Positions 26,753 through 35,509 of a stretch of DNA of 64,000 nucleotides are shown piece by piece (the stretch's first letter is position 1; the number at the start of each line of letters is the position of its first letter). This DNA comes from Mesorhizobium helmanticense (GTDB lineage: Bacteria > Pseudomonadota > Alphaproteobacteria > Rhizobiales > Rhizobiaceae). The translations under genes were made by a program, and so were the position numbers. The stretch is taken from positions 62,001-126,000 of the forward strand of contig NZ_PZJX01000052.1 of NCBI RefSeq assembly GCF_003034915.1. Direction: 5' to 3'. The notes beneath the pieces are model-generated. The model did not search any database. It was not told the DNA's origin and was given only the letters and a program-made list of their open reading frames with translations.

Positions 26753-27916
26753 ATGACCGAGAAGCTGAAGATCACCGCGATCAAGCCCTACCCTGTGTGG
26801 GTTGGAACGCGCAACCAGATGCTCGTCAAGGTCGAGACCGACCGGGGCATCTTCGGCTGGGGCGAGAGCGGCATGAGCGGCCGCGAGAAGGCCGTGTCCG
26901 GCGCGGTCGAGCATTATCGCGAGTTTCTCATCGGCCGCGACCCTATGCAGATCGGGCGGATCTGGCAGGAGGTCTATCGCAGCCAGTACTTCGAAGGCGG
27001 GCGCGTTCTGCAGGCGGCGATTTCCGCCATCGACATCGCGCTGCACGACATCAAGGGCAAGGCGCTGGGGGTGCCGGTCTACGAGCTACTCGGCGGCAAG
27101 CAGCGCGACCGCATCCCCACCTTCGCCTCGACCGGAGACGAGGCCGAGGGCGATGCCGCCATCGAACGAGCCCGCGAGCTGTGCGCACAGGGTTGGCAGG
27201 CGATCCGCTTCTTCCCCGTCGGGCAAAGCAGCAAGGACATCTTCGAGCCGCGCGAGTCGATCGGCGCCACCGCGAACATGCTGAACAAGGCGCGCGAAGC
27301 GCTCGGCGACGACGTCGTCCTCGGCATCGACTATCATCACCGGCTGTCGGTGGCAGAGGCGGCGAGCTTCTGCAACAAGCTTCGCCGCGGCGTGCTTGAT
27401 TTCCTCGAGGAGCCGATACGCGATGAGACGCCGGAAGCCTACGAATCCCTGCGTACGATGACCGACATTCCTTTTGCCATCGGCGAGGAATTCGCCAGCA
27501 AATGGCAGTTCCTGCCCTACATCGAGCGCGGCATCCATCAGTTCAACCGGCTCGATATTTGCAATGTCGGCGGGTTCACCGAGGCGATGAAAGTCGCCGG
27601 CTGGAGCGAGGCGCACTATGTCGACCTGATGCCGCACAATCCCCTTGGTCCAGTGTGCACGGCCGCGACCGTGCATCTCGCCGCCGCGGTTCCGAACTTC
27701 GCCTGGCTCGAGACCAGGGTGCCCGAAAGAAAGCTGGGCTTCGACAATTCCGACTTCTTCCCCGTGCAGCCACGGCTCGACGGCCCCGATTATCCGGTCA
27801 GCGATCTGCCGGGGCTCGGCGTCGAGGTCAACGAAGAGGCGGTTCAGGCGGAGAGCTTTCGTTTTTGGGAAGCGCCTCACCTCAAGCGCCGCGACGGTTC
27901 TGTTACGAACTGGTAG
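26753..27916 (+). CDS. Enolase-superfamily dehydratase, galactonate dehydratase (DgoD)-like (member 5)
   Basis: 387 residues from the ATG at 26753; the open frame continues upstream without family similarity. Barrel residues: Asp193 and His195 (GIDYHH), Glu219/220 (FLEEP), Glu245/246 (IGEEFAS), Asp268 (RLDICNVGG) and His295 (MPHNPLGP). The PHNPLGP ending and Y-E-LLGGKQRDR segment are close to D-galactonate dehydratase. At the end of strand 2 it has Arg152 (AIRFF) rather than the Lys-x-Asp seen in members 1, 3 and 4. It sits in the same operon as importer B and directly upstream of an RraA-fold gene. Confidence 0.87.
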   Translation: MTEKLKITAIKPYPVWVGTRNQMLVKVETDRGIFGWGESGMSGREKAVSGAVEHYREFLIGRDPMQIGRIWQEVYRSQYFEGGRVLQAAISAIDIALHDIKGKALGVPVYELLGGKQRDRIPTFASTGDEAEGDAAIERARELCAQGWQAIRFFPVGQSSKDIFEPRESIGATANMLNKAREALGDDVVLGIDYHHRLSVAEAASFCNKLRRGVLDFLEEPIRDETPEAYESLRTMTDIPFAIGEEFASKWQFLPYIERGIHQFNRLDICNVGGFTEAMKVAGWSEAHYVDLMPHNPLGPVCTAATVHLAAAVPNFAWLETRVPERKLGFDNSDFFPVQPRLDGPDYPVSDLPGLGVEVNEEAVQAESFRFWEAPHLKRRDGSVTNW

Positions 27917-27939
27917 TTCCTTTTCAACCGGAGTCCACG

Positions 27940-28680
27940 ATGACACATGCTCCCGACATTACGCGGCCGCCTAAAGACCTGATCGATGCGCTAAGGGAGA
28001 TCGGCGCCGCGACGGTTGCCGGCACGCTTGGCCACATGGGCTTTCGCAATCCGCACATGGTCGGTCCGGTGGCGCAGAACCACGGCAAGTCGATCGTCGG
28101 GCCGGCGCTGACGCTGCAGTTCCTGCCGCAGCGGCCGGACCTCTTCACCGAGGGAGAATATGCCGATCCGGAGACGCAACTGCACCGGCACGTGCTCTAC
28201 CACGCGCAACAGGGCGATGTGGTCGTGGTCGACGCGCGCGGCGACATGAGCTCGGGCGTCTTCGGCGATATGATGTCGACGTATTTCAAGGGCAGAGGCG
28301 GCGCGGGCATCGTCATCGACGGGTGCATGCGCGACCGACCCAATGTCGAAAAGCTCGATCTGCCCCTGTGGCTGCGCGGCTGGACGCCAAACTATCATGT
28401 GCAGACCAGCATCTATCCCAACGCCGTCAACGTTCCGATTGCCTGCGGCGGTGTCACGGTGATTCCCGGCGACATCATCGTCGCCGACGACGACGGGGTG
28501 GTGGTGCTCCCCGTCGCGATGGCCCGGAAGGTAATCGAAGAATCACAGAAACATCACGACTGGGAGGAGTTCTCGCGAATGAAGCTCATGGGGGGCGCGC
28601 CGTTGCAACGCTACTATCCGCTGCATGACGATGCCCGCGGGGAGTACGAGGAGTGGCGGAAAGCCAATCCCAAATCTTGA
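27940..28680 (+). CDS. RraA-family protein, putative metal-dependent aldolase/decarboxylase
   Basis: 246 residues, paralog of the product of 2965-3720 (shared HRHVLY, QxGDxVVVDARGD, DGCxRD, WEEFSRxKL and YYPL). DGCMRD at 127-132 carries the Arg-Asp pair used by HMG/CHA-type class II pyruvate aldolases. Start is the ATG at 27940, 23 bases after the dehydratase stop. A dehydratase gene followed by an RraA-fold gene suggests cleavage of the 2-keto-3-deoxy acid made by its neighbour. This is inference from gene order, since other family members regulate RNase E or decarboxylate oxaloacetate. Confidence 0.82.
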   Translation: MTHAPDITRPPKDLIDALREIGAATVAGTLGHMGFRNPHMVGPVAQNHGKSIVGPALTLQFLPQRPDLFTEGEYADPETQLHRHVLYHAQQGDVVVVDARGDMSSGVFGDMMSTYFKGRGGAGIVIDGCMRDRPNVEKLDLPLWLRGWTPNYHVQTSIYPNAVNVPIACGGVTVIPGDIIVADDDGVVVLPVAMARKVIEESQKHHDWEEFSRMKLMGGAPLQRYYPLHDDARGEYEEWRKANPKS

Positions 28681-28828
28681 CGGCAATCGCGTCTTCCATA
28701 CGACGACTTTCGTCGAAACTTCGCTGGCTGTCGCGAGTCGTCAGTTGCCATATGCGTGGTGCCGATAAATTTTTTCCCACGCGAAACGTTTGGCTCCGTT
28801 GCCGCGTATTTATCTGGAGGGAGTCCAG

Positions 28829-29032
28829 ATGGTTATTCTAAGCTGGCTTGGCGTGCTGATAATTCTGTATGCCGTGACGAACGTTCCGCTGCCGTCGACG
28901 AATGAGTACCGATGTCGAACGTCGGCGCGCGTACCCGATCCGAAGAACAGACATCTCCAGCGATTTGGAATTCTGCTCGCGCTGGGGAATGGGATTCTGC
29001 TTTTCGGGCTTTTTGGCGCGGAAGGACTGTAG
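28829..29032 (+). CDS. Small predicted membrane protein
   Basis: 67 residues from an ATG behind a strong GGAGGGAGTCCAG. Two hydrophobic stretches (about 3-18 ILSWLGVLIILYAVTN and 46-63 FGILLALGNGILLFGLF) flank a polar, Arg-rich middle. I do not recognise a family. It is supported by the ribosome-binding site and the hydrophobic pattern only. The 148 bases between the RraA-like gene and this start hold nothing else recognisable. Confidence 0.5.
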   Translation: MVILSWLGVLIILYAVTNVPLPSTNEYRCRTSARVPDPKNRHLQRFGILLALGNGILLFGLFGAEGL

Positions 29033-29487
29033 GCCCGGCCGGCAAGCTCGACCTCGCAAACTTTCGGGCCGCTTTCGTGCGACCCTGCGAAATGTCACGG
29101 CCAATATCGCCAGGGGCCGCCTTTCCAACCATCAGCCTGATCGTCATGCTGCGCCCGCCGTCGCTGACCCCGCGCCCTCTTGCCGACAGATGACGCAGGT
29201 CAGGAATTAGCTATCGCTAATGCGGCGAAAATCCGAGCGGCGATGATTCAAATCCGCCTCTGGCACCATTTTTCTTCCACGAATGCACTGCATTCTGCGG
29301 CAGCTCAAACCAGCGATTCCAGTGGGACAAATCGCCTGGAGTAACGGGACAATCGAAGCATGGATCAAAAAACGGTGGCAAGCCGCCGCCAGAAGGTGTT
29401 GAAGACGATGCCGATCGCATTCAGCACGGCGCCACCCGGTTGCGCTCGGCGAGGCTTGATGATTTGTTGCCACCATATGGAGTGCGA
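29033..29487. other. Intergenic stretch without a convincing gene
   Basis: About 455 bases. Short open frames on both strands show no domain, no hydrophobic pattern and no good ribosome-binding site. The only recognisable item is the tRNA-3'-end-like segment at 29251-29274. Confidence 0.5.
29251..29274 (+). other. tRNA 3'-end-like relic
   Basis: GATTCAAATCCGCCTCTGGC followed by ACCA reads like the T-loop, acceptor strand and CCA end of a tRNA (GGTTCAAATCC ... CCA). It is one base short, lacks a pairing T-stem and has no tRNA body upstream. A run of T follows. Probably a remnant left by integration or decay. Confidence 0.3.
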
Positions 29488-29832
29488 ATGATGCGAGAGC
29501 CTGCCGGCCAAGACGAATATGGGTCGACCAACCCCTTCGACCCGGATGAGTTTTCGACGTTGAACACAATGGGGCCGGCTGTCGGCAGCAACGACTTCGA
29601 GAAATACGCTGTCGCCGTGATCATCGTATTCGGCGCCCTCATCATCGGCGGGCTGATGGCCGCGGCGATGGCCTTCGGTCACCGCAACGGCTTCCTTTTC
29701 GCGCTTGGCGGCGCAACGTCCGCCTGGATATCCGGCAACGCGCTTTTGCTCGACCGGCCCCGCATCTACGCCCTGTTCGTCGGCATCGCGGCGCTGATGC
29801 TGGTCGCGTCCACGCTGACGCTGGTCCTCTGA
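29488..29832 (+). CDS. Small predicted membrane protein
   Basis: 114 residues from the first ATG of an ATGATG pair, with GGAG six bases upstream. A polar N-terminus (EPAGQDEYGSTNPFDPDEFSTLNTMG) is followed by three hydrophobic spans: about 41-64 AVAVIIVFGALIIGGLMAAAM, 68-85 FLFALGGATSAWISGNAL and 93-113 ALFVGIAALMLVASTLTLVL. No family recognised. It converges with gamma-glutamyltransferase, 16 bases away. Confidence 0.65.
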   Translation: MMREPAGQDEYGSTNPFDPDEFSTLNTMGPAVGSNDFEKYAVAVIIVFGALIIGGLMAAAMAFGHRNGFLFALGGATSAWISGNALLLDRPRIYALFVGIAALMLVASTLTLVL

Positions 29833-29848
29833 TTCGGCTGCAAGAAAT

Positions 29849-31588
29849 TCAGTACCCAATTGCCTCGCCGGACGCGGCGCGGCTATCGATGGCGCCGTTG
29901 TAGCGGGCACCGCCGCCCTTTTCGATTTCCGCCAGGCTCTTGCCGCCGACCAGAATGCCTGCCGCCTGGCCCCAGGTCGTATCGCTGATATCGAGATGAT
30001 AACCCATGCCGGCAAGCAGTCTTTCGGTATCCGGCGAAAGGCCGAAGGGTTCGACATAGACCGTGTCCGGCAGCCACTGGTGGTGGATGCGCGGCGCGTC
30101 GACGGCTTCCTGGATGTTCATGCCGTGATCGACAACGTTGACGATCGCCTCCAGCGTGATGGTGATGATGCGCGAACCGCCGGGGCTGCCGATGACCATG
30201 AACGGCTTGCCGTCCTTGGCGACCACGGTCGGGCTCATTGACGACAAGGGCGTCTTCCTGGGCTGGATGGCGTTGGCCTCGCCCTGCACGAGCCCATAGA
30301 GGTTGGGCACGCCGGGTTTTTGGGTGAAATCGTCCATCTCGTTGTTGAGCAGGATGCCGGTGCCGTCGGCAACGACGCCGGCGCCGAAGGAGCCGTTCAG
30401 CGTATAGGTGACCGCAACGGCGTTGCCGTCATTGTCGATGATCGAATAATGCGTCGTCTCCTGGCTCTCGCCAAAACCTTTCGGCATCAATTCCTGCGAG
30501 ACGCCGGCCCGGAACGGATCGACCTTGCCGCGGATGTCCTTTGCGTAGTTCTTGTTCAGCAGTTTTGCGACCGGGTTGTCGACGAAATCGGGATCGCCGA
30601 GCGCCGAATTGCGGTCGACATAGGCATGGCGCATCGCCTCGACCATGACATGGACCGTCTCGGCCGAGCCCGCGCCGAGATAGGACAGCGGATAGCCTTC
30701 CAGCACGTTGAGGATCTCGCAGATGATGACGCCGCCCGAACTCGGCGGCGGCGAGGAAATGATCTCGTAGCCGCGATAGTTGCAGGTCACCGGTTTGAGT
30801 TCGCGCACCGCATATTGCTCGAAGTCGGCCTTTGCCAGGATGCCGCCCTTGGCGCCGCTCGCCTTGACGATGGCGTCGGCGATCGGGCCCTTGTAGAAAG
30901 CATCCGGCCCCTGCTCCGAAATGGCTGAGAGCGAGGCGGCAAGATCCGACTGGATGAGCCTTTCGCCCATGGCATAAGGCTTGCCGTCCGGCTTCAGGAA
31001 AATCGCGGCCGCCGCCGGATCCTTCGCCAATCGTTCGGCGCCGCCCTGGAAAGAGGCGGCGTCTCCCTGATTGAGGACGAACCCGTCCCTGGCATAGGCA
31101 ATCGCAGGCGCCATCAGTTCCTGCCTGGACAAGGTGCCGTATTTCTCGCGCGCCATTTCAAAGCCGGCGACCGAGCCCGGCACGCCGACCGCGAGATAGC
31201 CGTCGAGGCTGGCACCCTTCACCGGCTTGCCGTCCTTGTCGAGATACATGGTCCTGGTCGCCGCCAGTGGCGCCCGCTCGCGAAAATCGAGGAAGGTTGA
31301 ACGGCCGTCCTTCAGGCGGATGGTCATGAAGCCACCACCGCCGATATTGCCAGCGTTGGGATAGACCACGGCCAGCGCATAGCCGACGGCGACTGCCGCG
31401 TCGACGGCATTGCCACCTCTCTTCAGCACCTCGATGCCGACTTCGGATGCCAGGTGCTGGGCGGTCACCACCATGCCGTGCTCGCCCTTGGCGGGCTGCG
31501 GCGAGGCGGCGAAAGCGGCCACGGGGAGGGTAAAGGCAAGGCTGAAGGAGAGACTGACGGCGATCAGCGTCCGGCGGGTGTGATGCAT
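29849..31588 (-). CDS. ggt: Gamma-glutamyltransferase (gamma-glutamyltranspeptidase)
   Basis: 579 residues with an N-terminal signal peptide (TRRTLIAVSLSFSLAFTLPVAAFA), so periplasmic. Family signature segments: GGNAVDAAVAVGYALAVVYP, GGGGFM, DFRERAP and the catalytic TTHYS, whose first Thr (about 378) becomes the N-terminal nucleophile after self-cleavage into two subunits. NGSFG and GSPGGSRI complete the glutamyl pocket. It hydrolyses or transfers the gamma-glutamyl group of glutathione and related peptides. Monocistronic; no functional link to the neighbouring rhamnose genes is evident. Confidence 0.95.
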   Translation of the reverse strand: MHHTRRTLIAVSLSFSLAFTLPVAAFAASPQPAKGEHGMVVTAQHLASEVGIEVLKRGGNAVDAAVAVGYALAVVYPNAGNIGGGGFMTIRLKDGRSTFLDFRERAPLAATRTMYLDKDGKPVKGASLDGYLAVGVPGSVAGFEMAREKYGTLSRQELMAPAIAYARDGFVLNQGDAASFQGGAERLAKDPAAAAIFLKPDGKPYAMGERLIQSDLAASLSAISEQGPDAFYKGPIADAIVKASGAKGGILAKADFEQYAVRELKPVTCNYRGYEIISSPPPSSGGVIICEILNVLEGYPLSYLGAGSAETVHVMVEAMRHAYVDRNSALGDPDFVDNPVAKLLNKNYAKDIRGKVDPFRAGVSQELMPKGFGESQETTHYSIIDNDGNAVAVTYTLNGSFGAGVVADGTGILLNNEMDDFTQKPGVPNLYGLVQGEANAIQPRKTPLSSMSPTVVAKDGKPFMVIGSPGGSRIITITLEAIVNVVDHGMNIQEAVDAPRIHHQWLPDTVYVEPFGLSPDTERLLAGMGYHLDISDTTWGQAAGILVGGKSLAEIEKGGGARYNGAIDSRAASGEAIGY

Positions 31589-31680
31589 GGCGGTGCTCCG
31601 AGGGATGTGGACCCCCTAGAAGACCCGGCCAAGGCGATCGAGTCCACTGCCAATCAGAGGCCCGTCGATCAAATTAGAGT

Positions 31681-32973
31681 TCAAACAATGCCGCCGCCGC
31701 CGCCAGCAACCGCCGGCCGTTCGGCCGCGACCTTCGCGCGGTAGCCGGCCGCCCGGTAGGCCGCGACCGGATCGATGGCACCGCCTGTCTTCAGCCGCGC
31801 CATGGCCAGGATCGGCTCGACATCGGTGCGGTAGGCCACCTTTAGCGTCTGCGTCGCCATCAGCGCGTCGTTGGCGTCCTGAAAGCCTTCGAGCGCCTCG
31901 CGCTCGACCAGCAGCGCCTGCGCATAGGCGCGCTGCACCTCGACCGCCGACAGCATCAGGCTCTCGATCGGATCGGTGACGTTGTGGCTCTGATCGAGCA
32001 TGTGGGCCGGATCGAAGCCGTTGGCGCCAGAAAGCTCGGCGTCGACCAGTTCGTTGAAGACCAGGAACAGCCGGTAGGGGTCGATCGAGCCGGCGTCGAG
32101 ATCGTCGTCCCCATATTTGGAATCGTTGAAATGGAAGCCGCCGAGTTTCTTGAACTGGATCAGCCGCGACACGATCATCTCGATGTTGACGTTGGGCGCA
32201 TGATGGCCGAGGTCGACCAGGCAGAATGCCTTGTCGCCGAGTTCGGTGGCGATCATGTAGTTGGTGCCCCAGTCCTGCACGACGGTGGAATAGAAAGCCG
32301 GCTCGTACATCTTGTGTTCGGTGAACAGCTTCCAGTCGTCCGGCAGGCCCGCATAGATCTCGCGCATGGCATCGAGATAGCGCTCGAACGCCTTGGCGAA
32401 GTGGACCTGGCCGGGAAAGTTGGAGCCGTCGCCGATCCACACCGTCAGCGCCCTGGAGCCCAGCGTCTTGCCGATCTCGATGCATTCGAGATTGTGCTCG
32501 ACGGCCTGGCGGCGCGTTGCGGCATCGGCATGCGACAGCGAGCCGAACTTGTAGGAGAGCTGCTGATCCCTGGCATCGGAGAAGGTGTTGGAATTCATGG
32601 CGTCGAAGCCGAGGCCGAAGCGGGAGGCCGCCTGCTTCAGCCGGTTCGGATCGGCCTTGTCCCAGGGAATGTGCAGCGAGACGGTGGGGGTCGCCCGCGT
32701 CAATTGCTGGATGACGGCGCAGTCCTCGATCTTGTCGAAGATATCGCGCGGCTCGCCGGCACCGGGGAAGCGGGCAAAGCGGGTACCGCCGGTGCCGACG
32801 CCCCAGGACGGGACGGCGACCGCGAATTTCTCGACCTTGTCGCGGATGGCGTCGATGGCGACGCCGCGCCGGTCGAGCCGCTCACCGAGCGAGCTATAAT
32901 CGCGATCGAGGTCGGCGTTGCGCGCCGCGTTGTTCTTCTCGACGACATCGGCGGAGATGATGGTTTCGGACAC
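31681..32973 (-). CDS. rhaI: L-rhamnose isomerase, rhizobial type
   Basis: 430 residues from a GTG at 32973 (GGGAGG seven bases upstream; a TTG at 32988 lies ahead of that box). A TIM-barrel sugar isomerase of the xylose-isomerase-like fold, with probable metal ligands in FTEHKMYEP, LVDLGHHAPNVN and FHFNDSKYGDDD. This is the class found in rhizobial rhamnose loci, unlike E. coli RhaA. It converts L-rhamnose to L-rhamnulose. It follows rhaD on the same strand, 224 bases downstream, with a large inverted repeat in the gap. Confidence 0.92.
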   Translation of the reverse strand: MSETIISADVVEKNNAARNADLDRDYSSLGERLDRRGVAIDAIRDKVEKFAVAVPSWGVGTGGTRFARFPGAGEPRDIFDKIEDCAVIQQLTRATPTVSLHIPWDKADPNRLKQAASRFGLGFDAMNSNTFSDARDQQLSYKFGSLSHADAATRRQAVEHNLECIEIGKTLGSRALTVWIGDGSNFPGQVHFAKAFERYLDAMREIYAGLPDDWKLFTEHKMYEPAFYSTVVQDWGTNYMIATELGDKAFCLVDLGHHAPNVNIEMIVSRLIQFKKLGGFHFNDSKYGDDDLDAGSIDPYRLFLVFNELVDAELSGANGFDPAHMLDQSHNVTDPIESLMLSAVEVQRAYAQALLVEREALEGFQDANDALMATQTLKVAYRTDVEPILAMARLKTGGAIDPVAAYRAAGYRAKVAAERPAVAGGGGGIV

Positions 32974-33030
32974 TGCAATTCCTCCCAAAATGCGTTAGGC
33001 CGGCGCTACCCTCATCCGCCCACCAAGCGC

Positions 33031-33130
33031 GTCATCCTCGGGCTTGTCCCGAGGATCCACAGGCCTCTGGATCCTGATCGCGTCACATTCCCTTTGGAGC
33101 GCAGATCCTCGGGACAAGCCCGAGGATGAC
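33031..33130. repeat. Perfect 27-bp inverted repeat between rhaD and rhaI
   Basis: Arms at 33031-33057 and 33104-33130 are exact reverse complements, separated by 46 bases. Each arm is itself a hairpin (ATCCTCGGG and CCCGAGGAT around CTTGT). This looks like a REP-type palindromic unit in tail-to-tail pairing. In the transcript it would fold into one long or two short hairpins between rhaD and rhaI. Confidence 0.8.
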
Positions 33131-33197
33131 GGCGCAGGACTTGTGGAGCCTCGCAACACGATCTCGACCAAATAGAATAACTGTCAGAGCCATGACG

Positions 33198-35300
33198 CTA
33201 TCGCGTAAAGCTCTGGGCGTTGCCCGCATCGACATTGATGATGTTGCCGGTCGACTTGGCCGACATGTCGGAGGCGAAGAAATAGATCGCCTCGGCGATG
33301 TCCTCGGGAAACACCGAGCGCTTCAGCATGGAACGCGAACGGTAGTGCTCCTCGAGGCCGTCGGTCGACATCTTGTAGGCGGCGGCGCGCTGTTCCTTCC
33401 ATTCGCCGGTCCAGATCTTCGAACCGCGCAGCACCGCATCCGGATTGACGACATTGACCCTGATCTGCGCTTCCGCGCCCTCCAGCGCCAGGCACCGCGC
33501 CAGATGGATCTCGGCGGCCTTGGCCGTGCAATAAGCGGCGGCGTTGGGCGATGCGGCAAGGCCGTTCTTGGAGGCGACGAAGACGACGTTGCCGCCGATC
33601 TTCTGGGCGCGGAACAGCCGGAAGGCTTCGCGCGACACCAGGAAATAGCCGGTCGACAAAATGTCCATGTTCTTGTTCCACAGCGCCAGCGTCGTTTCCT
33701 CGATAGGCGCCGCGGAGGCCAGGCCGGCATTGGAGACCAGAATGTCGATGCCGCCGAACTCGACCGAAGTCTCGGCAAAGCCCGAGACAACCTGGTCCTC
33801 TGAGGTGACGTTGATCAGCACCGGCCGGACAAAATCCTTGCCGTAGGCCTTGGCAAGATCGTCATTGGCGCTGGCAAGCGCGGTCTCGTCGATGTCGGCC
33901 AGCACGACGCAGGCGCCTTCGCGCAGCAACCGGTTGGCGGTGGCGCGGCCGATGCCGCCGGCGCCGCCGGTGACCAGTGCGATCTGGCCGGCCAGTGCCT
34001 TCGGCCTCGGCAGCCGCTGCAGCTTTGCTTCCTCGAGCAGCCAGTATTCGATGTCGAAGGCCTCCTGGTCGGGCAGGCCGACATAGGACGAAACGGTCGA
34101 GGCGCCGCGCATGACGTTGATGGCGTTGACATAGAATTCGCCCGATATGCGCGCCGTCGCCTTGTCGCCGGCAAAGGTGAACATGCCGACGCCGGGCATC
34201 AGGTAGACCACCGCATTGGGATCGCGCACGGGTGGCGAATCCGCATGCTTGCACTTGTCATAATAGGCCTGATAGCCGAGGCGATAGGCGGCCACGTCAT
34301 CGGCAAGACGCGCGATGACGGCATCGACATCTGGATTGGCCGGATCGAACTCGATGACCAACGGCCGGATCTTGGTGCGCAGGAAATGGTCCGGGCAGGA
34401 GGTGCCGAGTGCAGCCAGCGGCCGCAGATCCCTGGAATTGACGAATTCAAGCACGGCGGGCGAATCGTCGAAATGGCCGAGTTTGTGGCTCTTTTCCGAG
34501 ATCAGGCCGCGGATCCTCGGCATCAGCTTCGCGGCGACAGTGCGACGCGCCGTGGCATCGAGCGATTTGACAACTTCGCCGCCGAAGATCGCGACGCCTT
34601 CGGACCGGCGCTCGAACCACGCAATCGCCTGGTTGATCACCGAGATCGTCGTCTCGTAGCACTCCTTCGGCGTGTCGCCCCAGGTGAACAGGCCATGGCT
34701 TGCCAGCACGACACCCTTGGCCTCGGGGTTTTCGAGGCAGAATTTCTCCAGCCACAGGCCGAGCTCGAAGCCCGGCCGCTTCCACGGCAGCCAGCCGATG
34801 GCGTCGCCGAAGATCTCCCTGGTCAGCGCCTGCGAATCCTTGGCAGCGGCAATGGCGATGATGGCATCGGGATGCATATGATCGACGCAAGGTTTTGGCA
34901 CGAATGCATGCAGCGGCGTGTCGATCGAGGCCGCGCGAGGATTGAGGTTGAAGGTGCAGTGCGGCAGATAGCCGACCATCTCGTCTTCGTGCTCAAGGCC
35001 GCGATAGAGGCCCTTCAGCGCCCTGAGCTTGTCCATGTAGAGCGTGGCGAAGCCGTCGAGCTTGATCGAGGCGCTGTCGCCGCCCGAGCCCTTGACCCAG
35101 AGCACTTCCACGCTCTCGCCGGTCAGCGGATCCTTCTGCCAGATCTTGGAGGAGGTGTTGCCGCCGCCGTAATTGGTGACGCGCTTGTCTGAACCGAGCA
35201 CGTTGGAGCGATAGACGAGCAACCCCGGATCGCTCATCCCCAGGGCTTTCGCATCATCCCACAGATTGGCGAGGCGCGTGCCGGAGCGCTTGTCGAGCAT
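33198..35300 (-). CDS. rhaD: Bifunctional rhamnulose-1-phosphate aldolase / lactaldehyde-type short-chain dehydrogenase
   Basis: 700 residues from the ATG at 35300 (GGGAGGATA upstream). N-terminal class II aldolase domain (about 1-430) with metal histidines in HMHPDAII and VLASHGLFTWGD. C-terminal SDR domain (about 430-700) with TGGAGGIGRA for NAD and the catalytic YCTAK. The fused enzyme cleaves rhamnulose-1-phosphate to dihydroxyacetone phosphate and L-lactaldehyde; the dehydrogenase half should oxidise the lactaldehyde. Divergent from rhaR with about 209 bases between the start codons. Confidence 0.93.
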   Translation of the reverse strand: MLDKRSGTRLANLWDDAKALGMSDPGLLVYRSNVLGSDKRVTNYGGGNTSSKIWQKDPLTGESVEVLWVKGSGGDSASIKLDGFATLYMDKLRALKGLYRGLEHEDEMVGYLPHCTFNLNPRAASIDTPLHAFVPKPCVDHMHPDAIIAIAAAKDSQALTREIFGDAIGWLPWKRPGFELGLWLEKFCLENPEAKGVVLASHGLFTWGDTPKECYETTISVINQAIAWFERRSEGVAIFGGEVVKSLDATARRTVAAKLMPRIRGLISEKSHKLGHFDDSPAVLEFVNSRDLRPLAALGTSCPDHFLRTKIRPLVIEFDPANPDVDAVIARLADDVAAYRLGYQAYYDKCKHADSPPVRDPNAVVYLMPGVGMFTFAGDKATARISGEFYVNAINVMRGASTVSSYVGLPDQEAFDIEYWLLEEAKLQRLPRPKALAGQIALVTGGAGGIGRATANRLLREGACVVLADIDETALASANDDLAKAYGKDFVRPVLINVTSEDQVVSGFAETSVEFGGIDILVSNAGLASAAPIEETTLALWNKNMDILSTGYFLVSREAFRLFRAQKIGGNVVFVASKNGLAASPNAAAYCTAKAAEIHLARCLALEGAEAQIRVNVVNPDAVLRGSKIWTGEWKEQRAAAYKMSTDGLEEHYRSRSMLKRSVFPEDIAEAIYFFASDMSAKSTGNIINVDAGNAQSFTR

Positions 35301-35371
35301 TTGAATATCCTCCCGTGAGACGCGCAAACGATGCGGTCGATCGCCACCGCATAGCGGGTCAGCTTTGGCCG

Positions 35372-35490
35372 AATGTCCACGGAAGCAATGGTGTTGTCAA
35401 TCACAAACGATCAATATCGATCATACTGCACTGCACAATGAAATTATCTGATCGGAAATGATTGACACTGCGCGTTTTGGGTGCCTAGAT
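35372..35490. promoter_or_regulatory. Divergent rhaD / rhaR promoters and candidate RhaR operators
   Basis: Plus strand, for rhaR: TTGACA (35462-35467), 17 bases, CTAGAT (35485-35490), a near-consensus promoter. Minus strand, for rhaD: TTGACA (35395-35400 read in reverse), 17 bases, GACATT (35372-35377). Between them lie GATC-rich repeats, ACGATCAATATCGATCAT (35407-35424) and TGATCGGAAATGATTG (35449-35464), with the spacing expected for DeoR-family sites. Operator assignment is inferred. Confidence 0.6.
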
Positions 35491-35509
35491 GATCAGGCAG
35501 GGAGGAACC

